Shown here in pieces: positions 34,255 through 44,792 of a DNA stretch of 64,000 nucleotides. How positions within the stretch are numbered: the first letter of the stretch is position 1; every line of letters begins with the position of its first letter. The stretch comes from Burkholderia cepacia (GTDB lineage: Bacteria > Pseudomonadota > Gammaproteobacteria > Burkholderiales > Burkholderiaceae). Location: positions 2,108,001 through 2,172,000 of the forward strand of contig NZ_CP073637.1 of the NCBI RefSeq assembly GCF_029962485.1, read 5' to 3'. Position numbers and translations under genes: made by a program. The notes under the pieces were generated by a model. It did not search any database, was not told the DNA's origin, and saw only the letters and a program-made list of their open reading frames with translations.

Positions 34255-37200
34255 TCAACCGATCCAGCGGCGCGCGTTACGGAACACGCGCATCCACGGG
34301 CTCGCTTCACCCCAGCTTTCCGGGTGCCAGCTCATTGCGACCGTACGATGCACACGCTCCATGTGCGGCATCAGCACCGAGAAGCGGCCGTCGGCCGTCG
34401 TGACCGACGTAATGCCGGCCGGCGAGCCGTTCGGGTTGAACGGATAACGCTCGGTCGCTTCGCCGCGGTGGTCGACGAAACGCATCGCGATCGCGACGCG
34501 ATCGATGTCGCCCTGCTGCGAGAAGTCCGCATAACCTTCACCGTGCGCGACCGCGACCGGAATCCGCGAGCCTTCCATCCCCGCGAAGAAGATCGACGGC
34601 GATTTCTCGACTTCGACGAACGAGAAGCGCGCCTCGAACTGCTCGGACTTGTTGCGCGTGAACTTCGGCCACGCTTCCGCGCCCGGGATCATCGACGCGA
34701 TGCTCGACAGCATCTGGCAGCCGTTGCAGATGCCGAGGGCGAACGTGTCCGGACGCGCAAAGAACGCCGAGAACATGTCGGCGAGGTTCGCGTTGAAGCG
34801 GATCGTCTTCGCCCAGCCTTCGCCCGCGCCGAGCACGTCGCCGTACGAGAAGCCGCCGCATGCAACCGCACCCGCGAAATCGGCAAGATTCGCGCGGCCG
34901 GCGAGCAGGTCGCTCATGTGCACGTCGTGCGCGTCGAAGCCTGCACGGTCGAACGCGTAGGCCGTTTCCAGGTGCGAGTTCACGCCCTGCTCGCGCAGGA
35001 TCGCGACGCGCGGGCGTGCACCCGTCGCGATGAACGGCGCGGCGATGTCGTCGGCCGGATCGAAGCTCAGCACCGGCGAGATGCCCGGATCGGCTGCGTC
35101 GAGCAACGCGTCGTATTCGGCATCCGCGCATGCGGGGTTGTCGCGCAGGCGCGCGATGCGCCAGCTCACTTCGCCCCATGCGCGATGGAGTTCGGTACGC
35201 GGTGCGTCGAAGATCTTCTTCGCGTCGCGGTACACCTCGATCACGTCGCGGTCGTTGACCGAGCCGATCACGTGCGAGCATGCCGACAGGCCAAACTCGC
35301 GCAGCGCGCCGAGCACCGTGTCACGGTCGGACGCGCGCACCTGCACGACAGCACCGAGTTCTTCCGAGAACAGCGCGCGCAGCGTGCGGTCGTCACGACG
35401 GCCGCTCGTCTGCTTCGCCCAGTCCTTCGCGTCGCCGTAGTCGGATTCGTGGTTCGGATCGAGCGTCAGCATGTCGACGTTCAGCGACACGCCCGCGTGG
35501 CCCGCGAACGCCATTTCGCACACCGTCGCCCACAGGCCGCCGTCCGAGCGGTCGTGGTAGGCGAGCAGCTTGTTCTGCGCATTGAGCGACTGGATCGCGT
35601 TGAAGAAGCGCTTCAGGTCTTCCGCGTCGTCGACGTCCGGCGTCGTGTCGCCGACCTGCTGCGTCACTTGCGCGAAGATGCTGCCGCCCATCCGGTTCTT
35701 GCCGCGGCCGAGATCGATCGCGATCAGCACGCTGTCGCCCGCATCGGCGACGCGGCGCAGTTGCGGCGTCAGGTGACGGCGCACGTCCTCGACCGGTGCG
35801 AACGCGGAGATGATCAGCGACACCGGCGACACCACTTCCTTCGCGACGCCTTGTTCGTCCCACTTCGTCTTCATCGACAGCGAGTCCTTGCCGACCGGGA
35901 TGCCGATCCCGAGTGCCGGGCACAGCTCCATGCCGATCGCCTTGACCGTGTCGAACAGCGCGGCGTCCTCGCCGGCCGTGCCGCACGCGGCCATCCAGTT
36001 CGCCGACAGCTTCAGCTTGTCGAGCGATGCGATCGGCGCGCTCGCGATGTTCGTGATCGCCTCGCCAACAGCCATGCGGCCCGATGCGGGCGCGTCGATC
36101 ACCGCGAGCGGCGTGCGCTCGGCCATCGTCATCGCCTCGCCCTTGAAGCCCGCGTAATCGAGCGCGGTGACCGCGCAGTCGGCCACCGGCACCTGCCACG
36201 GGCCGACCATCTGGTCGCGCACCGACGTGCCGCCGACCGAACGGTCGCCGATCGTGATCAGGAACGACTTGCTGCCGACCGTCGGGTGCTTCAGCACGTC
36301 GACCGCGACTTCCGACAGCGCGATGCCCGTCACGTCGACCGGCGTGCGCTCGGTCGCCACGCGCGCGACGTCGCGATGCATGCGCGGCGGCTTGCCGAGC
36401 AGCACTTCCATCGGCATGTCGACCGGGTATTCGTCGGCGCCCGTCGCTTCGTCGTCGACGAGCTTCAACTGGCGTTCGTCGGTCGCGACACCGACCACCG
36501 CGAACGGGCAGCGCTCACGCGCGCAGATCGCCTCGAAGCGCGGCAGGTCGGCCGGCGCGATCGCCAGCACGTAGCGCTCCTGCGCTTCGTTCGACCAGAT
36601 TTCGCGCGGCGACAGGCCCGATTCCTCGAGCGCGACCTTGCGCAGCTCGAAGCGCGCGCCCTTGCCCGCGCCGTCGACGATCTCGGGGAACGCGTTCGAC
36701 AGGCCGCCCGCGCCGACGTCGTGGATGCTCAGGATCGGGTTTTCCGCGCCGAGCTGCCAGCAGCCGTTGATCACTTCCTGCGCGCGACGCTCGATTTCGG
36801 GGTTGCCGCGCTGCACCGAGTCGAAGTCGAGCTCGGCCGTGTTCGCGCCGGTCGCCATCGAGCTCGCGGCGCCGCCGCCCATCCCGATCCGCATGCCGGG
36901 GCCGCCGATCTGGATCAGCAGCGAGCCTGCCGGCACGTCGTGCTTGTGCGTATGTTGATCGGCGATGTTGCCGAGGCCACCCGCGATCATGATCGGCTTG
37001 TGATAGCCATGCACCTTCCCGCCGACGTTCTGCTCGTACACGCGGAAATAGCCGCCGAGGTTCGGGCGGCCGAATTCGTTGTTGAACGCGGCGCCGCCGA
37101 GCGGGCCGTCGATCATGATCTGCAGCGGCGATGCGATGCGGTCCGGACGACCGTACGGGCCGTGCGCGTCGTTCGGGTTGCGCTCGCCGACCGGCTGCGC

Positions 37201-38319
37201 TGCGTCACGTGCGTTTTCCCACGACTGGCGGGCGTCCGGCAGGTCGAGGTTCGACACGGTGAAGCCCGTCAGGCCGGCCTTCGGACGCGCGCCGCGGCCC
37301 GTCGCGCCTTCGTCGCGAATCTCGCCGCCCGCGCCGGTCGCCGCACCCGGGAACGGCGAGATCGCCGTCGGGTGGTTGTGCGTCTCGACCTTCATCAGCG
37401 TGTGCGTGAGCTCGGTGTGGCGACCGTAGCGCTCGCCCGGCTCGCCGGCCGCGCCCGCGTTGCGCGGGAACCAGCGCTCGGCTTCCGCGCCGACCATGAT
37501 CGACGAGTTGTCCGAATACGCGACGATCGTGCCCTGCGGGTTCAGCTTTTCGGTGTTGCGGATCATCGCGAACAGCGACATGTCCTGCGCTTCACCGTCG
37601 ATCGTCCACTGAGCGTTGAAGATCTTGTGGCGGCAGTGCTCGCTGTTCGCCTGCGCGAACATCATCAGTTCGACGTCGGTCGGATTGCGTTCGAGCTTGC
37701 GGAACGCGTCGACCAGGTAGTCGATCTCGTCGTCGGCGAGCGCGAGGCCCAGCTCGACGTTCGCGCGCTCGAGCGCGCCGCGGCCGACGCCCAGCACGTC
37801 GACGCTCGCCAGCGGCTTGGCCGGCAACTCGTCGAACAGGTGCTTCGCGTCGTCGCGCGCCGCGACCACGCTTTCGGTCATCCGGTCATGCAGCGCATCC
37901 ACGACGGCTGCGCGCGCGTCGTCGGACAGCGCCTTCTTGCCGCCGAGCAGGCCCGACTTCAGCGTGACCGTGAATTCGACGCCGCGCTCGATGCGGCGCA
38001 CCTGCGTGAGGCCGCAGTGCTGCGCGATGTCGGTCGCCTTGCTCGCCCACGGCGAAACCGTACCGAAGCGCGGCAGCACGACGAAGGTCTCGACCGTGCC
38101 CTTCTCGGCTGCCGGCTGGAACGGCTCGCCATAGTGCATCAGCGCGTCGATGCGCGTGCTGTCGTCGGCCGACAGCGGTTCGGCCGCATTGACGAAGTGC
38201 AGGAACTGCCCGCGCACCGCGACGATGTTGGCGTCGATTTGCCTGAGCGTGTCGAGCAGACGGGTTTGACGGAAATCGGAGAGGGCCGAAGCGCCGGGAA
38301 AACACGAGAAGTGAGCCAT
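34255..38319 (-). CDS. purL: Phosphoribosylformylglycinamidine synthase
   Basis: PurL makes FGAM from FGAR, glutamine and ATP in purine synthesis. The 1354-residue large single-chain form has an N-terminal PurS-like domain, two ATP-binding domains with [15 protein letters not shown] and GGGAASSM segments, and a C-terminal glutaminase with Cys in LGICNGCQ, plus histidine and glutamate in HGEGYAD and the end region. The ATG at 38319 opens the standard MAHFSCFPG start, although no clear ribosome site is present; the frame continues upstream without support. A good TATAAT (38386-38381) lies about 60 bases upstream of the start codon. Length is slightly above the E. coli enzyme. Confidence 0.97.
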   Translation of the reverse strand: MAHFSCFPGASALSDFRQTRLLDTLRQIDANIVAVRGQFLHFVNAAEPLSADDSTRIDALMHYGEPFQPAAEKGTVETFVVLPRFGTVSPWASKATDIAQHCGLTQVRRIERGVEFTVTLKSGLLGGKKALSDDARAAVVDALHDRMTESVVAARDDAKHLFDELPAKPLASVDVLGVGRGALERANVELGLALADDEIDYLVDAFRKLERNPTDVELMMFAQANSEHCRHKIFNAQWTIDGEAQDMSLFAMIRNTEKLNPQGTIVAYSDNSSIMVGAEAERWFPRNAGAAGEPGERYGRHTELTHTLMKVETHNHPTAISPFPGAATGAGGEIRDEGATGRGARPKAGLTGFTVSNLDLPDARQSWENARDAAQPVGERNPNDAHGPYGRPDRIASPLQIMIDGPLGGAAFNNEFGRPNLGGYFRVYEQNVGGKVHGYHKPIMIAGGLGNIADQHTHKHDVPAGSLLIQIGGPGMRIGMGGGAASSMATGANTAELDFDSVQRGNPEIERRAQEVINGCWQLGAENPILSIHDVGAGGLSNAFPEIVDGAGKGARFELRKVALEESGLSPREIWSNEAQERYVLAIAPADLPRFEAICARERCPFAVVGVATDERQLKLVDDEATGADEYPVDMPMEVLLGKPPRMHRDVARVATERTPVDVTGIALSEVAVDVLKHPTVGSKSFLITIGDRSVGGTSVRDQMVGPWQVPVADCAVTALDYAGFKGEAMTMAERTPLAVIDAPASGRMAVGEAITNIASAPIASLDKLKLSANWMAACGTAGEDAALFDTVKAIGMELCPALGIGIPVGKDSLSMKTKWDEQGVAKEVVSPVSLIISAFAPVEDVRRHLTPQLRRVADAGDSVLIAIDLGRGKNRMGGSIFAQVTQQVGDTTPDVDDAEDLKRFFNAIQSLNAQNKLLAYHDRSDGGLWATVCEMAFAGHAGVSLNVDMLTLDPNHESDYGDAKDWAKQTSGRRDDRTLRALFSEELGAVVQVRASDRDTVLGALREFGLSACSHVIGSVNDRDVIEVYRDAKKIFDAPRTELHRAWGEVSWRIARLRDNPACADAEYDALLDAADPGISPVLSFDPADDIAAPFIATGARPRVAILREQGVNSHLETAYAFDRAGFDAHDVHMSDLLAGRANLADFAGAVACGGFSYGDVLGAGEGWAKTIRFNANLADMFSAFFARPDTFALGICNGCQMLSSIASMIPGAEAWPKFTRNKSEQFEARFSFVEVEKSPSIFFAGMEGSRIPVAVAHGEGYADFSQQGDIDRVAIAMRFVDHRGEATERYPFNPNGSPAGITSVTTADGRFSVLMPHMERVHRTVAMSWHPESWGEASPWMRVFRNARRWIG

Positions 38320-38647
38320 GGGCTGGACTGACGTCGATGAGTCGCGCGAGGTGGCGACGTGGGGCGAAAGGAAGGCCGTAATTATACCCGGAAGTCGGGC
38401 GCCCAAGACCGGCCGATCGGTAGTCCGCGTGCACCGCAACGGTGCCCGGGTGCGCACCGCGCACGGCCGCCCGCCGGGCCGGGCCGCGCGGGTGCGGGCG
38501 CCGGCCGCCATGGTGCGACTGCACGGCGCATGCTCGCCCGACGCCGGTTTCCGCGATTTTGGCGCTATCATTCCGGGTTCACCGGGCCCGGGCCCTCAGC
38601 GAATTCTCACCGGGCGGCGTGCGCGCCGCCCGTCATCGAAGCAATCC
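38320..38647. other. Divergent intergenic region of purL and the D-amino-acid dehydrogenase
   Basis: The 328 bases hold no gene. A perfect TATAAT reads on the minus strand at 38386-38381 and is the likely purL -10, with a poor -35. On the plus strand TATCAT at 38566-38571 may serve the dehydrogenase. No purine-type regulator site can be recognised with confidence. Confidence 0.5.
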
Positions 38648-39949
38648 ATGGATGTCATCGTCATCGGCGGCGGAATCAGCGGCGTCGCCACCGCCTACCA
38701 GCTGCGTGCGGCCGGCCATCGCGTGTGCGTGGTCGAACGCCACGCGACCGTCGCGCAGGGTGCGACCTACGGCGACGGCGGCGCACTGCTGCCGAGCCCG
38801 CTCGACGTCTGGTTCGGCCCGACCTTCATGCGCCAGCGCCAGCCGCGCGACAGCGGCATCGTCTACAAGCCGGGCTTCAACGGCGGCGTGCGCCGCTTCG
38901 TCAAGCAGCTCGGCACGCTGCGCGAGCCCGACGCGTTCGCCGCGCAGTACGCGCGGCTGCGCCCGCTGATCGACGCGTCGCGCGACACGCTCGCCGACAT
39001 CGAGGCGCGCCTTGAACTCGAATTCGAGCAGAAGCCCGGCATCCTGCACGTCGTGCGCGACCCGCGCGACTGGGAAGCGCTGCAGCCCGCGCTCGACCTG
39101 CTGCGCACGCTCGACCAGCCGTACCGCACGCTCACCGCCGACGAATGCGCGGCGCTCGAACCGTCGGTGCCGGCCGAACCCGGCTTCGCCGGCGGCGTGC
39201 TGCTCGAAACCGAGCGCACCGGCAACTGCCCGCTGTTCGCGAAACTGGTCAAGCAGACGCTCGACGAGCATGGTGTGCAGTTCCGCTTCGGCGCTGACGT
39301 CGCCGCGATCCGCGTCGACAACGGCCGCGCCGCGGTCGAGCTCGTGCCGTCCGGCCAGCGGACCGCGGCCAAGGCACGCGAAGTCGACGTGATTTCCGCC
39401 GACGCGATCGTGGTCGCCGCCGGCGCCGGCAGCGTGCCGCTGCTCGAACGGCTCGGCTGGCGCCTGCCGCTGCACCCGGTGCGCGTCCACACGCTCACCG
39501 CGCCGGTCGCGTACGAAGAACATGCGCCGCACCTGAGCGTCGTCGATTCGATCAAGCGGATCTCGATCACGCGCACCGATCAGCGGCTGCGCATCGGCGG
39601 CGGCGCCGTGCTGCAGAGCCTCGCCGACACCGCGAAACCGCTCGCCGAGCCGCTGTCCGAGGCCGCGCTCGCCCTGCTCGGCCAGGCCGTCCACGACTGG
39701 GTGCCGGGCGCCGCCAAAATCTCGGCCGCGCTGTCGTGGCAAGGCATGCAGCTGCTGTCGCCGGACGGCCTGCCCGTCGTGGGTCCGACCCCGCATCCGC
39801 GCGTGTTCGTCAATTTCGGGCATGGCCCGACCGGCTGGGGGCTCGCGTGCGGGTCTGCTAAAGTGGTGACCGACTACCTGGGCGGCGACGCCCAGCAGTG
39901 GCCCGCCGACACGCTCGCCGCGCTCAGCGCCGGCCGCTTCACGACCTGA
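38648..39949 (+). CDS. D-amino-acid dehydrogenase, DadA-like FAD oxidoreductase
   Basis: The 433-residue flavoprotein oxidises D-amino acids to keto acids, passing electrons to the respiratory chain. The FAD motif GGGISGVATAYQL begins at residue 7 and is followed by VVERH. The C-terminal GFGHGPTGWGLACGSAK-type region and the DGLPVVGP motif are standard for DadA. The dadX/alr alanine racemase that often accompanies dadA is not next to it. The ATG at 38648 opens the FAD strand directly; the ribosome site is weak. nnr follows 51 bases later. Confidence 0.88.
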   Translation: MDVIVIGGGISGVATAYQLRAAGHRVCVVERHATVAQGATYGDGGALLPSPLDVWFGPTFMRQRQPRDSGIVYKPGFNGGVRRFVKQLGTLREPDAFAAQYARLRPLIDASRDTLADIEARLELEFEQKPGILHVVRDPRDWEALQPALDLLRTLDQPYRTLTADECAALEPSVPAEPGFAGGVLLETERTGNCPLFAKLVKQTLDEHGVQFRFGADVAAIRVDNGRAAVELVPSGQRTAAKAREVDVISADAIVVAAGAGSVPLLERLGWRLPLHPVRVHTLTAPVAYEEHAPHLSVVDSIKRISITRTDQRLRIGGGAVLQSLADTAKPLAEPLSEAALALLGQAVHDWVPGAAKISAALSWQGMQLLSPDGLPVVGPTPHPRVFVNFGHGPTGWGLACGSAKVVTDYLGGDAQQWPADTLAALSAGRFTT

Positions 39950-40000
39950 CCGCCGCGGGCCCGTCTCGTGGCGGCATCCTTGCCAGCCGCCACGATCCCG

Positions 40001-41545
40001 ATGACCGTTACCCGCCCGCTTCCCGATTCCGATCCGATCGCACTGCTGCGCGTCACCGACCTGCGCGCAGCCGAAGCCGACGCCACCGCCGCACTGCCGC
40101 CGCACACGCTGATGGGCCGCGCGGGCGCCGCCGCCGCGCACTGGCTGTCCGAGCGCGTCGCCGGCGATGACCGCCCCGTCTGGTTCGCGGTCGGCCCCGG
40201 CAACAACGGCGGCGACGCACTGGTGGCCGCCGCGCATCTCCAGCAGCTCGGTGTCGCGACGCAGGCGTGGATGCCGGTACCGGTCAAACCGGACGACGCG
40301 CAATGGGCGCTCGGCCTCGCACGCGCGGCCGGCGTCCCGCTGTCGGCCACGCCGCCCGCCTCGCTGGACGAATACGCGTGGGTCGTCGACGGGTTGTTCG
40401 GCATCGGTCTCGGCCGCGCGCTCGACGGCGCATTCGCCGAGCAGGCCACGCGCATCGCCGCGCATGCGCGCAACGGCGGTCGTGTGCTCGCACTCGACGT
40501 GCCGAGCGGGCTCGACAGCGATACCGGCCGGATCGTCGGCGCGGGCGTCGCCATCGCGGCCACCCATACGCTCACCTTCATCGGCGCGAAGCCGGGCCTC
40601 TACACGGGTGACGGCCGCGACCTCGCCGGCGAGGTCGACATCGCGTCGCTCGACGTCGCGCCGCCCGCCGCACCGGCCATCGTGCTGAATGCGCCCGCGC
40701 GGTTCGCCGCGGCGCTCCCCGCGCGTGCATTCTCGTCGCACAAGGGCACGTACGGCAGCCTTGCCGTACTCGGCGGCGACACCGGCATGTGCGGCGCACC
40801 GATCCTGGCCGCGCGCGCCGCGCTGTTCGCGGGCGCCGGCAAGGTACATGTCGGCTTCCTCGGCGCCGGTGCGCCGCCGTACGATCCGCCCTTCCCCGAA
40901 CTGATGCTGCACCCGGCCGATACCCTCGACCTCGGTGCGATGAGCGCGATCGCCGCCGGTTGCGGGCTCGGCACGCGCGAGGCCGCGGCGACGCTTGTGC
41001 GCGACGTGCTCGCACACGCCGCCGCGACGCTGCTCGATGCCGACGCGCTGAACCTCGTCGCGACGCACGCGGATCTCGCGGCCGCCGTCGCCGCACGCGG
41101 CGCGCGCGACAATCCGTGCGTGCTGACGCCGCATCCGCTCGAAGCCGCACGGTTGCTCGGCAGCGACACGGCCGCCGTGCAGCACGACCGCATCGCGGCC
41201 GCGCAAGCGCTTGCGGCACGTTATATGGCGATCGTCGTGCTGAAAGGCTCGGGCACGGTGATTGCGGCACCCGACGGCCGCGTGACGATCAACCCGACCG
41301 GCAACGCGGCGCTTGCTACCGGCGGCACCGGCGATGTACTCGGCGGCCTGATCGGCGCGCTGCTCGCGCAGCGTGTCGCGCCGTACGAAGCGGCGCTCGC
41401 GGGCGTCTACCTGCACGGGCTCGCGGCCGACACGCTGACCGCGAACGGCATCGGCCCTTCCGGGCTCACCGCAGGCGAACTCGCACCGATGGTGCGCTCG
41501 CTGATCAATCGCCTTTTTTATCCGTCGCCGCGCGCCGACACGTAA
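40001..41545 (+). CDS. nnr: Bifunctional NAD(P)H-hydrate epimerase / dehydratase
   Basis: This enzyme repairs damaged NAD(P)H hydrates. The 514-residue fusion has an N-terminal epimerase (YjeF-N, about 1-215) with GPGNNGGDALVAA and a C-terminal ADP-dependent dehydratase (about 230-514) with KGTYGSLAVLGGD, HPLEAARLL and the GTGDVLGGLIGALLA motif. I chose the ATG at 40001; an upstream GTG at 39968 would add 11 residues, and neither has a good ribosome site. It lies between the dehydrogenase and pgi on the same strand. Confidence 0.94.
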   Translation: MTVTRPLPDSDPIALLRVTDLRAAEADATAALPPHTLMGRAGAAAAHWLSERVAGDDRPVWFAVGPGNNGGDALVAAAHLQQLGVATQAWMPVPVKPDDAQWALGLARAAGVPLSATPPASLDEYAWVVDGLFGIGLGRALDGAFAEQATRIAAHARNGGRVLALDVPSGLDSDTGRIVGAGVAIAATHTLTFIGAKPGLYTGDGRDLAGEVDIASLDVAPPAAPAIVLNAPARFAAALPARAFSSHKGTYGSLAVLGGDTGMCGAPILAARAALFAGAGKVHVGFLGAGAPPYDPPFPELMLHPADTLDLGAMSAIAAGCGLGTREAAATLVRDVLAHAAATLLDADALNLVATHADLAAAVAARGARDNPCVLTPHPLEAARLLGSDTAAVQHDRIAAAQALAARYMAIVVLKGSGTVIAAPDGRVTINPTGNAALATGGTGDVLGGLIGALLAQRVAPYEAALAGVYLHGLAADTLTANGIGPSGLTAGELAPMVRSLINRLFYPSPRADT

Positions 41546-41656
41546 CGCCGCTATACTGACTGCCCCGTCGCACGGCGGGCCCTCTCGTCCGCCGGCCTTC
41601 CGATCCCGATGAGCCGGCGCGGCATTCCTCCCGATTCACGCTTCACTCGAACCGCC

Positions 41657-43279
41657 ATGACGCTGAATTCGCTCCCCGCCTGGACTGCCCTTCAATCCCA
41701 CTTCGAACAGATTCGTCACGCCCGGCTGCGCGACTGGTTCGCGCCGGAAAACGATCGCGCGCCGACGCGCGCCGAACGCTTCACGATTCCGGGCGGCGGT
41801 CTCGCCGCCGATTTCTCGAAGAACCGCATCAACGACGAAACGCTGCACCTGCTCGCGCAACTCGCGCGCGACGCAGGTGTCGAAGCGCGCCGCGACGCGA
41901 TGTTCGCGGGCGAGATCGTCAACCCGACCGAAGGCCGCGCCGCGCTGCACACCGCACTGCGCGCGACCGATCCGCAAGCGCCGTTCCACGCACAGGTGAG
42001 CGCCGAGCGCGCGAAGATGGCGACGTTCGCGCGCGCCGTGCGCAGCGGCACGTGGACCGGCTACACGGGCAAGCGCATCCGTCACGTGATCAACATCGGT
42101 ATCGGCGGCTCCGATCTCGGGCCGAAGATGGTCGTGCATGCGCTGCATCACGTCGCGACGCCGGAAATCTCGACCCACTTCGTATCGAACGTCGACGGCG
42201 CCGATCTCGCGCGTGTGCTCGAACAAGTCGATCCCGAGGAAACGCTCGCGATCATCGTGTCGAAGACTTTCACGACGCTCGAGACGATGACCAACGCACG
42301 CTCGCTGCGCGACTGGTTCGTCGCGCGCGGCTGCCCCGAGGACGCGCTGTCGAAGCACTTCGTCGGTGTGTCGGCGAACCCGGCCGAAGTCGTGAAGTTC
42401 GGCATCGCCGCGGAGAACGTGTTCGAAATGTGGGATTGGGTCGGCGGCCGCTATTCGCTGTGGTCGGCGGTCGGCCTGTCGATCATGATCGCCATCGGCC
42501 CCGAGCAATTCGACGAACTGCTCGCCGGCGCGAACGACATGGACCGCCATTTCCGCGAAGCGCCGCTGGAACGCAACCTGCCGGTGTTGCTCGGCATGAT
42601 CGGCATCTGGTACCGGAATTTCTTCGGCTCGCAGAGCTATCTCGTCGCACCGTACTCGGAAGCGCTGCACTACCTGCCGTCGTACCTGCAGCAGCTCGAA
42701 ATGGAGAGCAACGGCAAATCCGCGCGCCTGGACGGCACCCTCGTCGATTACCCGACGTCGGCCGTTACGTGGGGTGAGCCGGGCACCAACGGCCAGCACG
42801 CGTTCTTCCAGATGCTGCACCAGGGGCCGACGATCGTCCCGATCGACTTCATCGCGGTGCTGACGCCCGAGCACCTGCTCGCGAGCCATCATCCCAAGCT
42901 GCTCGCGAACTGCTTCGCGCAGAGCGAGGCACTGATGCTCGGCCGTACGCTCGAAGAGGCCCGCAAGGTCGCCGGGCCCGGCAAGGAGGCGCTCGCGCCG
43001 CACCTGACGTTCCCCGGCAATCGCCCGACCACGACGCTGCTCGTCGATGCACTGACGCCGCGCACGCTCGGCGCGCTGATCGCGCTTTACGAACACAAGG
43101 TGCTCGTGCAGGCAACGGTGTGGGACATCAATCCGTTCGACCAGTGGGGCGTCGAGCTCGGCAAGATTCTCGGCAAGGTCGTGGAAGCCGACCTGTCGGC
43201 CGAATCGATCGATCCGGCGAAGCACGACTCGTCGACCACGGCGTTGATCGAGCGCGCCCGCGCGGCGCTCAAGCGCTGA
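41657..43279 (+). CDS. pgi: Glucose-6-phosphate isomerase
   Basis: The enzyme interconverts glucose-6-phosphate and fructose-6-phosphate. The 540-residue protein carries the conserved [32 protein letters not shown] and [12 protein letters not shown] segments, and the C-terminal lysine in [10 protein letters not shown]. The ATG at 41657 opens the family N-terminus; the frame upstream to 41609 adds an unlikely leader. In Burkholderia, which mostly uses the Entner-Doudoroff route, it works mainly in sugar interconversion. A strong hairpin (43299-43332) follows. Confidence 0.97.
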   Translation: MTLNSLPAWTALQSHFEQIRHARLRDWFAPENDRAPTRAERFTIPGGGLAADFSKNRINDETLHLLAQLARDAGVEARRDAMFAGEIVNPTEGRAALHTALRATDPQAPFHAQVSAERAKMATFARAVRSGTWTGYTGKRIRHVINIGIGGSDLGPKMVVHALHHVATPEISTHFVSNVDGADLARVLEQVDPEETLAIIVSKTFTTLETMTNARSLRDWFVARGCPEDALSKHFVGVSANPAEVVKFGIAAENVFEMWDWVGGRYSLWSAVGLSIMIAIGPEQFDELLAGANDMDRHFREAPLERNLPVLLGMIGIWYRNFFGSQSYLVAPYSEALHYLPSYLQQLEMESNGKSARLDGTLVDYPTSAVTWGEPGTNGQHAFFQMLHQGPTIVPIDFIAVLTPEHLLASHHPKLLANCFAQSEALMLGRTLEEARKVAGPGKEALAPHLTFPGNRPTTTLLVDALTPRTLGALIALYEHKVLVQATVWDINPFDQWGVELGKILGKVVEADLSAESIDPAKHDSSTTALIERARAALKR

Positions 43280-43298
43280 CGCACCAGGCGCATGGCCA

Positions 43299-43332
43299 TG
43301 CCGGCCGCGCAGTACACCCTGCGCGGCCGGCA
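43299..43332. terminator. Strong GC-rich hairpin between pgi and ybbA
   Basis: TGCCGGCCGCGCAG (43299-43312) and CTGCGCGGCCGGCA (43319-43332) pair perfectly over 14 bases with a 6-base loop. No U tract follows on either strand, so it may be a factor-assisted or hairpin-only terminator separating the convergent genes. Confidence 0.65.
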
Positions 43333-43351
43333 GAACAATTCATGCGTGGCG

Positions 43352-44053
43352 CTATGCCGTATGCGGCGCGACGATGCGACCGGTGTCGAGCGTCACGGTC
43401 GTCGCACAGCGACGCGCGAGTTCGGCATCGTGCGTGACGAGCACGAGCGTTGCGCCGTGCGTGCGGTTCAGCTCGAACATCAGGTCGATGACGGCATGGC
43501 CTGTCGCCGCGTCGAGACTGCCGGTCGGCTCGTCGGCAAACAGGATCGCCGGGCGCGTGACGAAGGCGCGTGCCAAAGCGACGCGCTGCTGCTCGCCGCC
43601 CGACAACAGCTTCGGATAATGCGCGGTGCGCTCGCCGAGCCCGACCTGCACGAGCAGCGCGCGAGCGCGATCCGCCGCATCGCGTGCGCTGATGCCGCCC
43701 TGCAGCTCAAGCGGCAGCATCACGTTCTCGAGTGCCGTCAGGTGCGGCATCAGCTGGAACGACTGGAACACGAACCCGACCGCGCCGTTGCGCAGCGCGG
43801 CACGTTCGTCTTCGTCGAGCTGGTCGAGCGCGCGGCCGAGCAGGCGAACCGTGCCGCTCGTCGCGCTGTCCAACCCTGCGAGCAGGCCAAGCAGCGTCGA
43901 TTTACCCGACCCCGACGCGCCGACGATCGCAAGGCTGCTGCCCGGCCGCACGGCAAGCGTGATGCCGTCGAGGATCGTCAGCTCGCCCGTCGCATCGGCG
44001 ACCCGCTTGCACACGTCATGGACTTCGATGATCGGATCGGTAATCTTGAACAT
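43352..44053 (-). CDS. ABC transporter ATP-binding protein YbbA-like
   Basis: The 233-residue ATPase belongs to the LolD/YbbA/MacB subgroup: Walker A GASGSGKST, Q-loop FVFQSFQLMP, signature LLSGGEQQR, Walker B LFADEPTGSLD and the histidine in VLVTHDAEL. It should power an envelope substrate-handling complex. In E. coli, ybbA is next to a large permease gene, ybbP; no such partner lies next to it here. Its ATG shares bases with that of the divergent tesA gene (CATG at 44051-44054). I see no ribosome site. Confidence 0.9.
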   Translation of the reverse strand: MFKITDPIIEVHDVCKRVADATGELTILDGITLAVRPGSSLAIVGASGSGKSTLLGLLAGLDSATSGTVRLLGRALDQLDEDERAALRNGAVGFVFQSFQLMPHLTALENVMLPLELQGGISARDAADRARALLVQVGLGERTAHYPKLLSGGEQQRVALARAFVTRPAILFADEPTGSLDAATGHAVIDLMFELNRTHGATLVLVTHDAELARRCATTVTLDTGRIVAPHTA

Positions 44054-44720
44054 GGACACGACATTTCGCTGGAAAAGACGCACGGCGGTCGCCGCGCTGC
44101 TGGGCACCCTGCTGGCCATCGCCGTACCGGCACACGCCGCGACGGCGCCAGCATCGGGCCAGCCCGTGATCGTCGTACTCGGCGACAGCCTGTCGGCCGA
44201 ATACGGGCTGCCGCGCGATACCGGCTGGGTAGCGTTGCTGCGGCAACGGCTTACAACGGAGCGAGTTGATTATAGCGTCGCGAACGCCAGCGTCAGCGGC
44301 GACACCACGAGCGGCGGCCGCGCGCGGCTGCCCGCGGTGCTGCAGCGGCTCAAGCCGTCGATCGTGGTCGTCGAACTCGGCTCGAACGATGCACTGCGCG
44401 GCGTGCCGCTCGCGACGACCGAGCAGAACCTGCGCGACATCATCGCCGGCGCGCGGCGCGTACAGGCCAAGGTCGTGCTGGTCGGCATGTACGTGCCACC
44501 CAATTACGGCCCCGACTACACGCAGAAGTTCCACGCCGTCTACACGCGACTGTCGAAGGATCTCGGCGTGCCGCTCGTGCCGTTCCTGCTGGCCGGCATC
44601 GAGAACAAGCCCGAGATGTTCCAGGCTGACCAGATGCATCCCACTCAGCAGGCGCAGGGCATTCTGCTCGACAACGTGTGGCCGGCGCTGAAACCGTTGC
44701 TCGGCAAGCCGCGCGGCTGA
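44052..44720 (+). CDS. tesA: Periplasmic lysophospholipase/thioesterase TesA
   Basis: TesA is an SGNH hydrolase acting on acyl-CoAs, lysophospholipids and small esters in the periplasm. The 222-residue protein has a signal peptide (hydrophobic core ending VPAHA, about residue 29), the GDSLSAEYGL nucleophile block, the GSNDALRG oxyanion block and DQMHPTQQAQ with the catalytic Asp and His. Its start codon overlaps that of divergent ybbA, as these genes are also divergent neighbours in E. coli. No ribosome site is visible, so it could be translated from a very short leader. A terminator follows. Confidence 0.93.
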   Translation: MDTTFRWKRRTAVAALLGTLLAIAVPAHAATAPASGQPVIVVLGDSLSAEYGLPRDTGWVALLRQRLTTERVDYSVANASVSGDTTSGGRARLPAVLQRLKPSIVVVELGSNDALRGVPLATTEQNLRDIIAGARRVQAKVVLVGMYVPPNYGPDYTQKFHAVYTRLSKDLGVPLVPFLLAGIENKPEMFQADQMHPTQQAQGILLDNVWPALKPLLGKPRG

Positions 44721-44742
44721 CGCCGCCTCCCCGCCGGAAAAC

Positions 44743-44772
44743 AAAAAGCCCCGCTCGAAGCGGGGCTTTTTT
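44743..44772. terminator. Bidirectional terminator between tesA and ppiD
   Basis: AAAAA, the stem GCCCCGCT/AGCGGGGC with a CGA loop, and TTTTTT form a symmetric terminator for the convergent tesA and ppiD genes. Confidence 0.93.
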
Positions 44773-44792
44773 GGTTGCGTGCGAAACGATGC

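Noticed and set aside
34324..38331. A 1335-codon open frame on the plus strand opposite purL
   Set aside because: It is an antisense shadow of purL in GC-rich DNA: very rich in Arg, His and Asp, no domain, no ribosome site, and it lies entirely over a certain gene.
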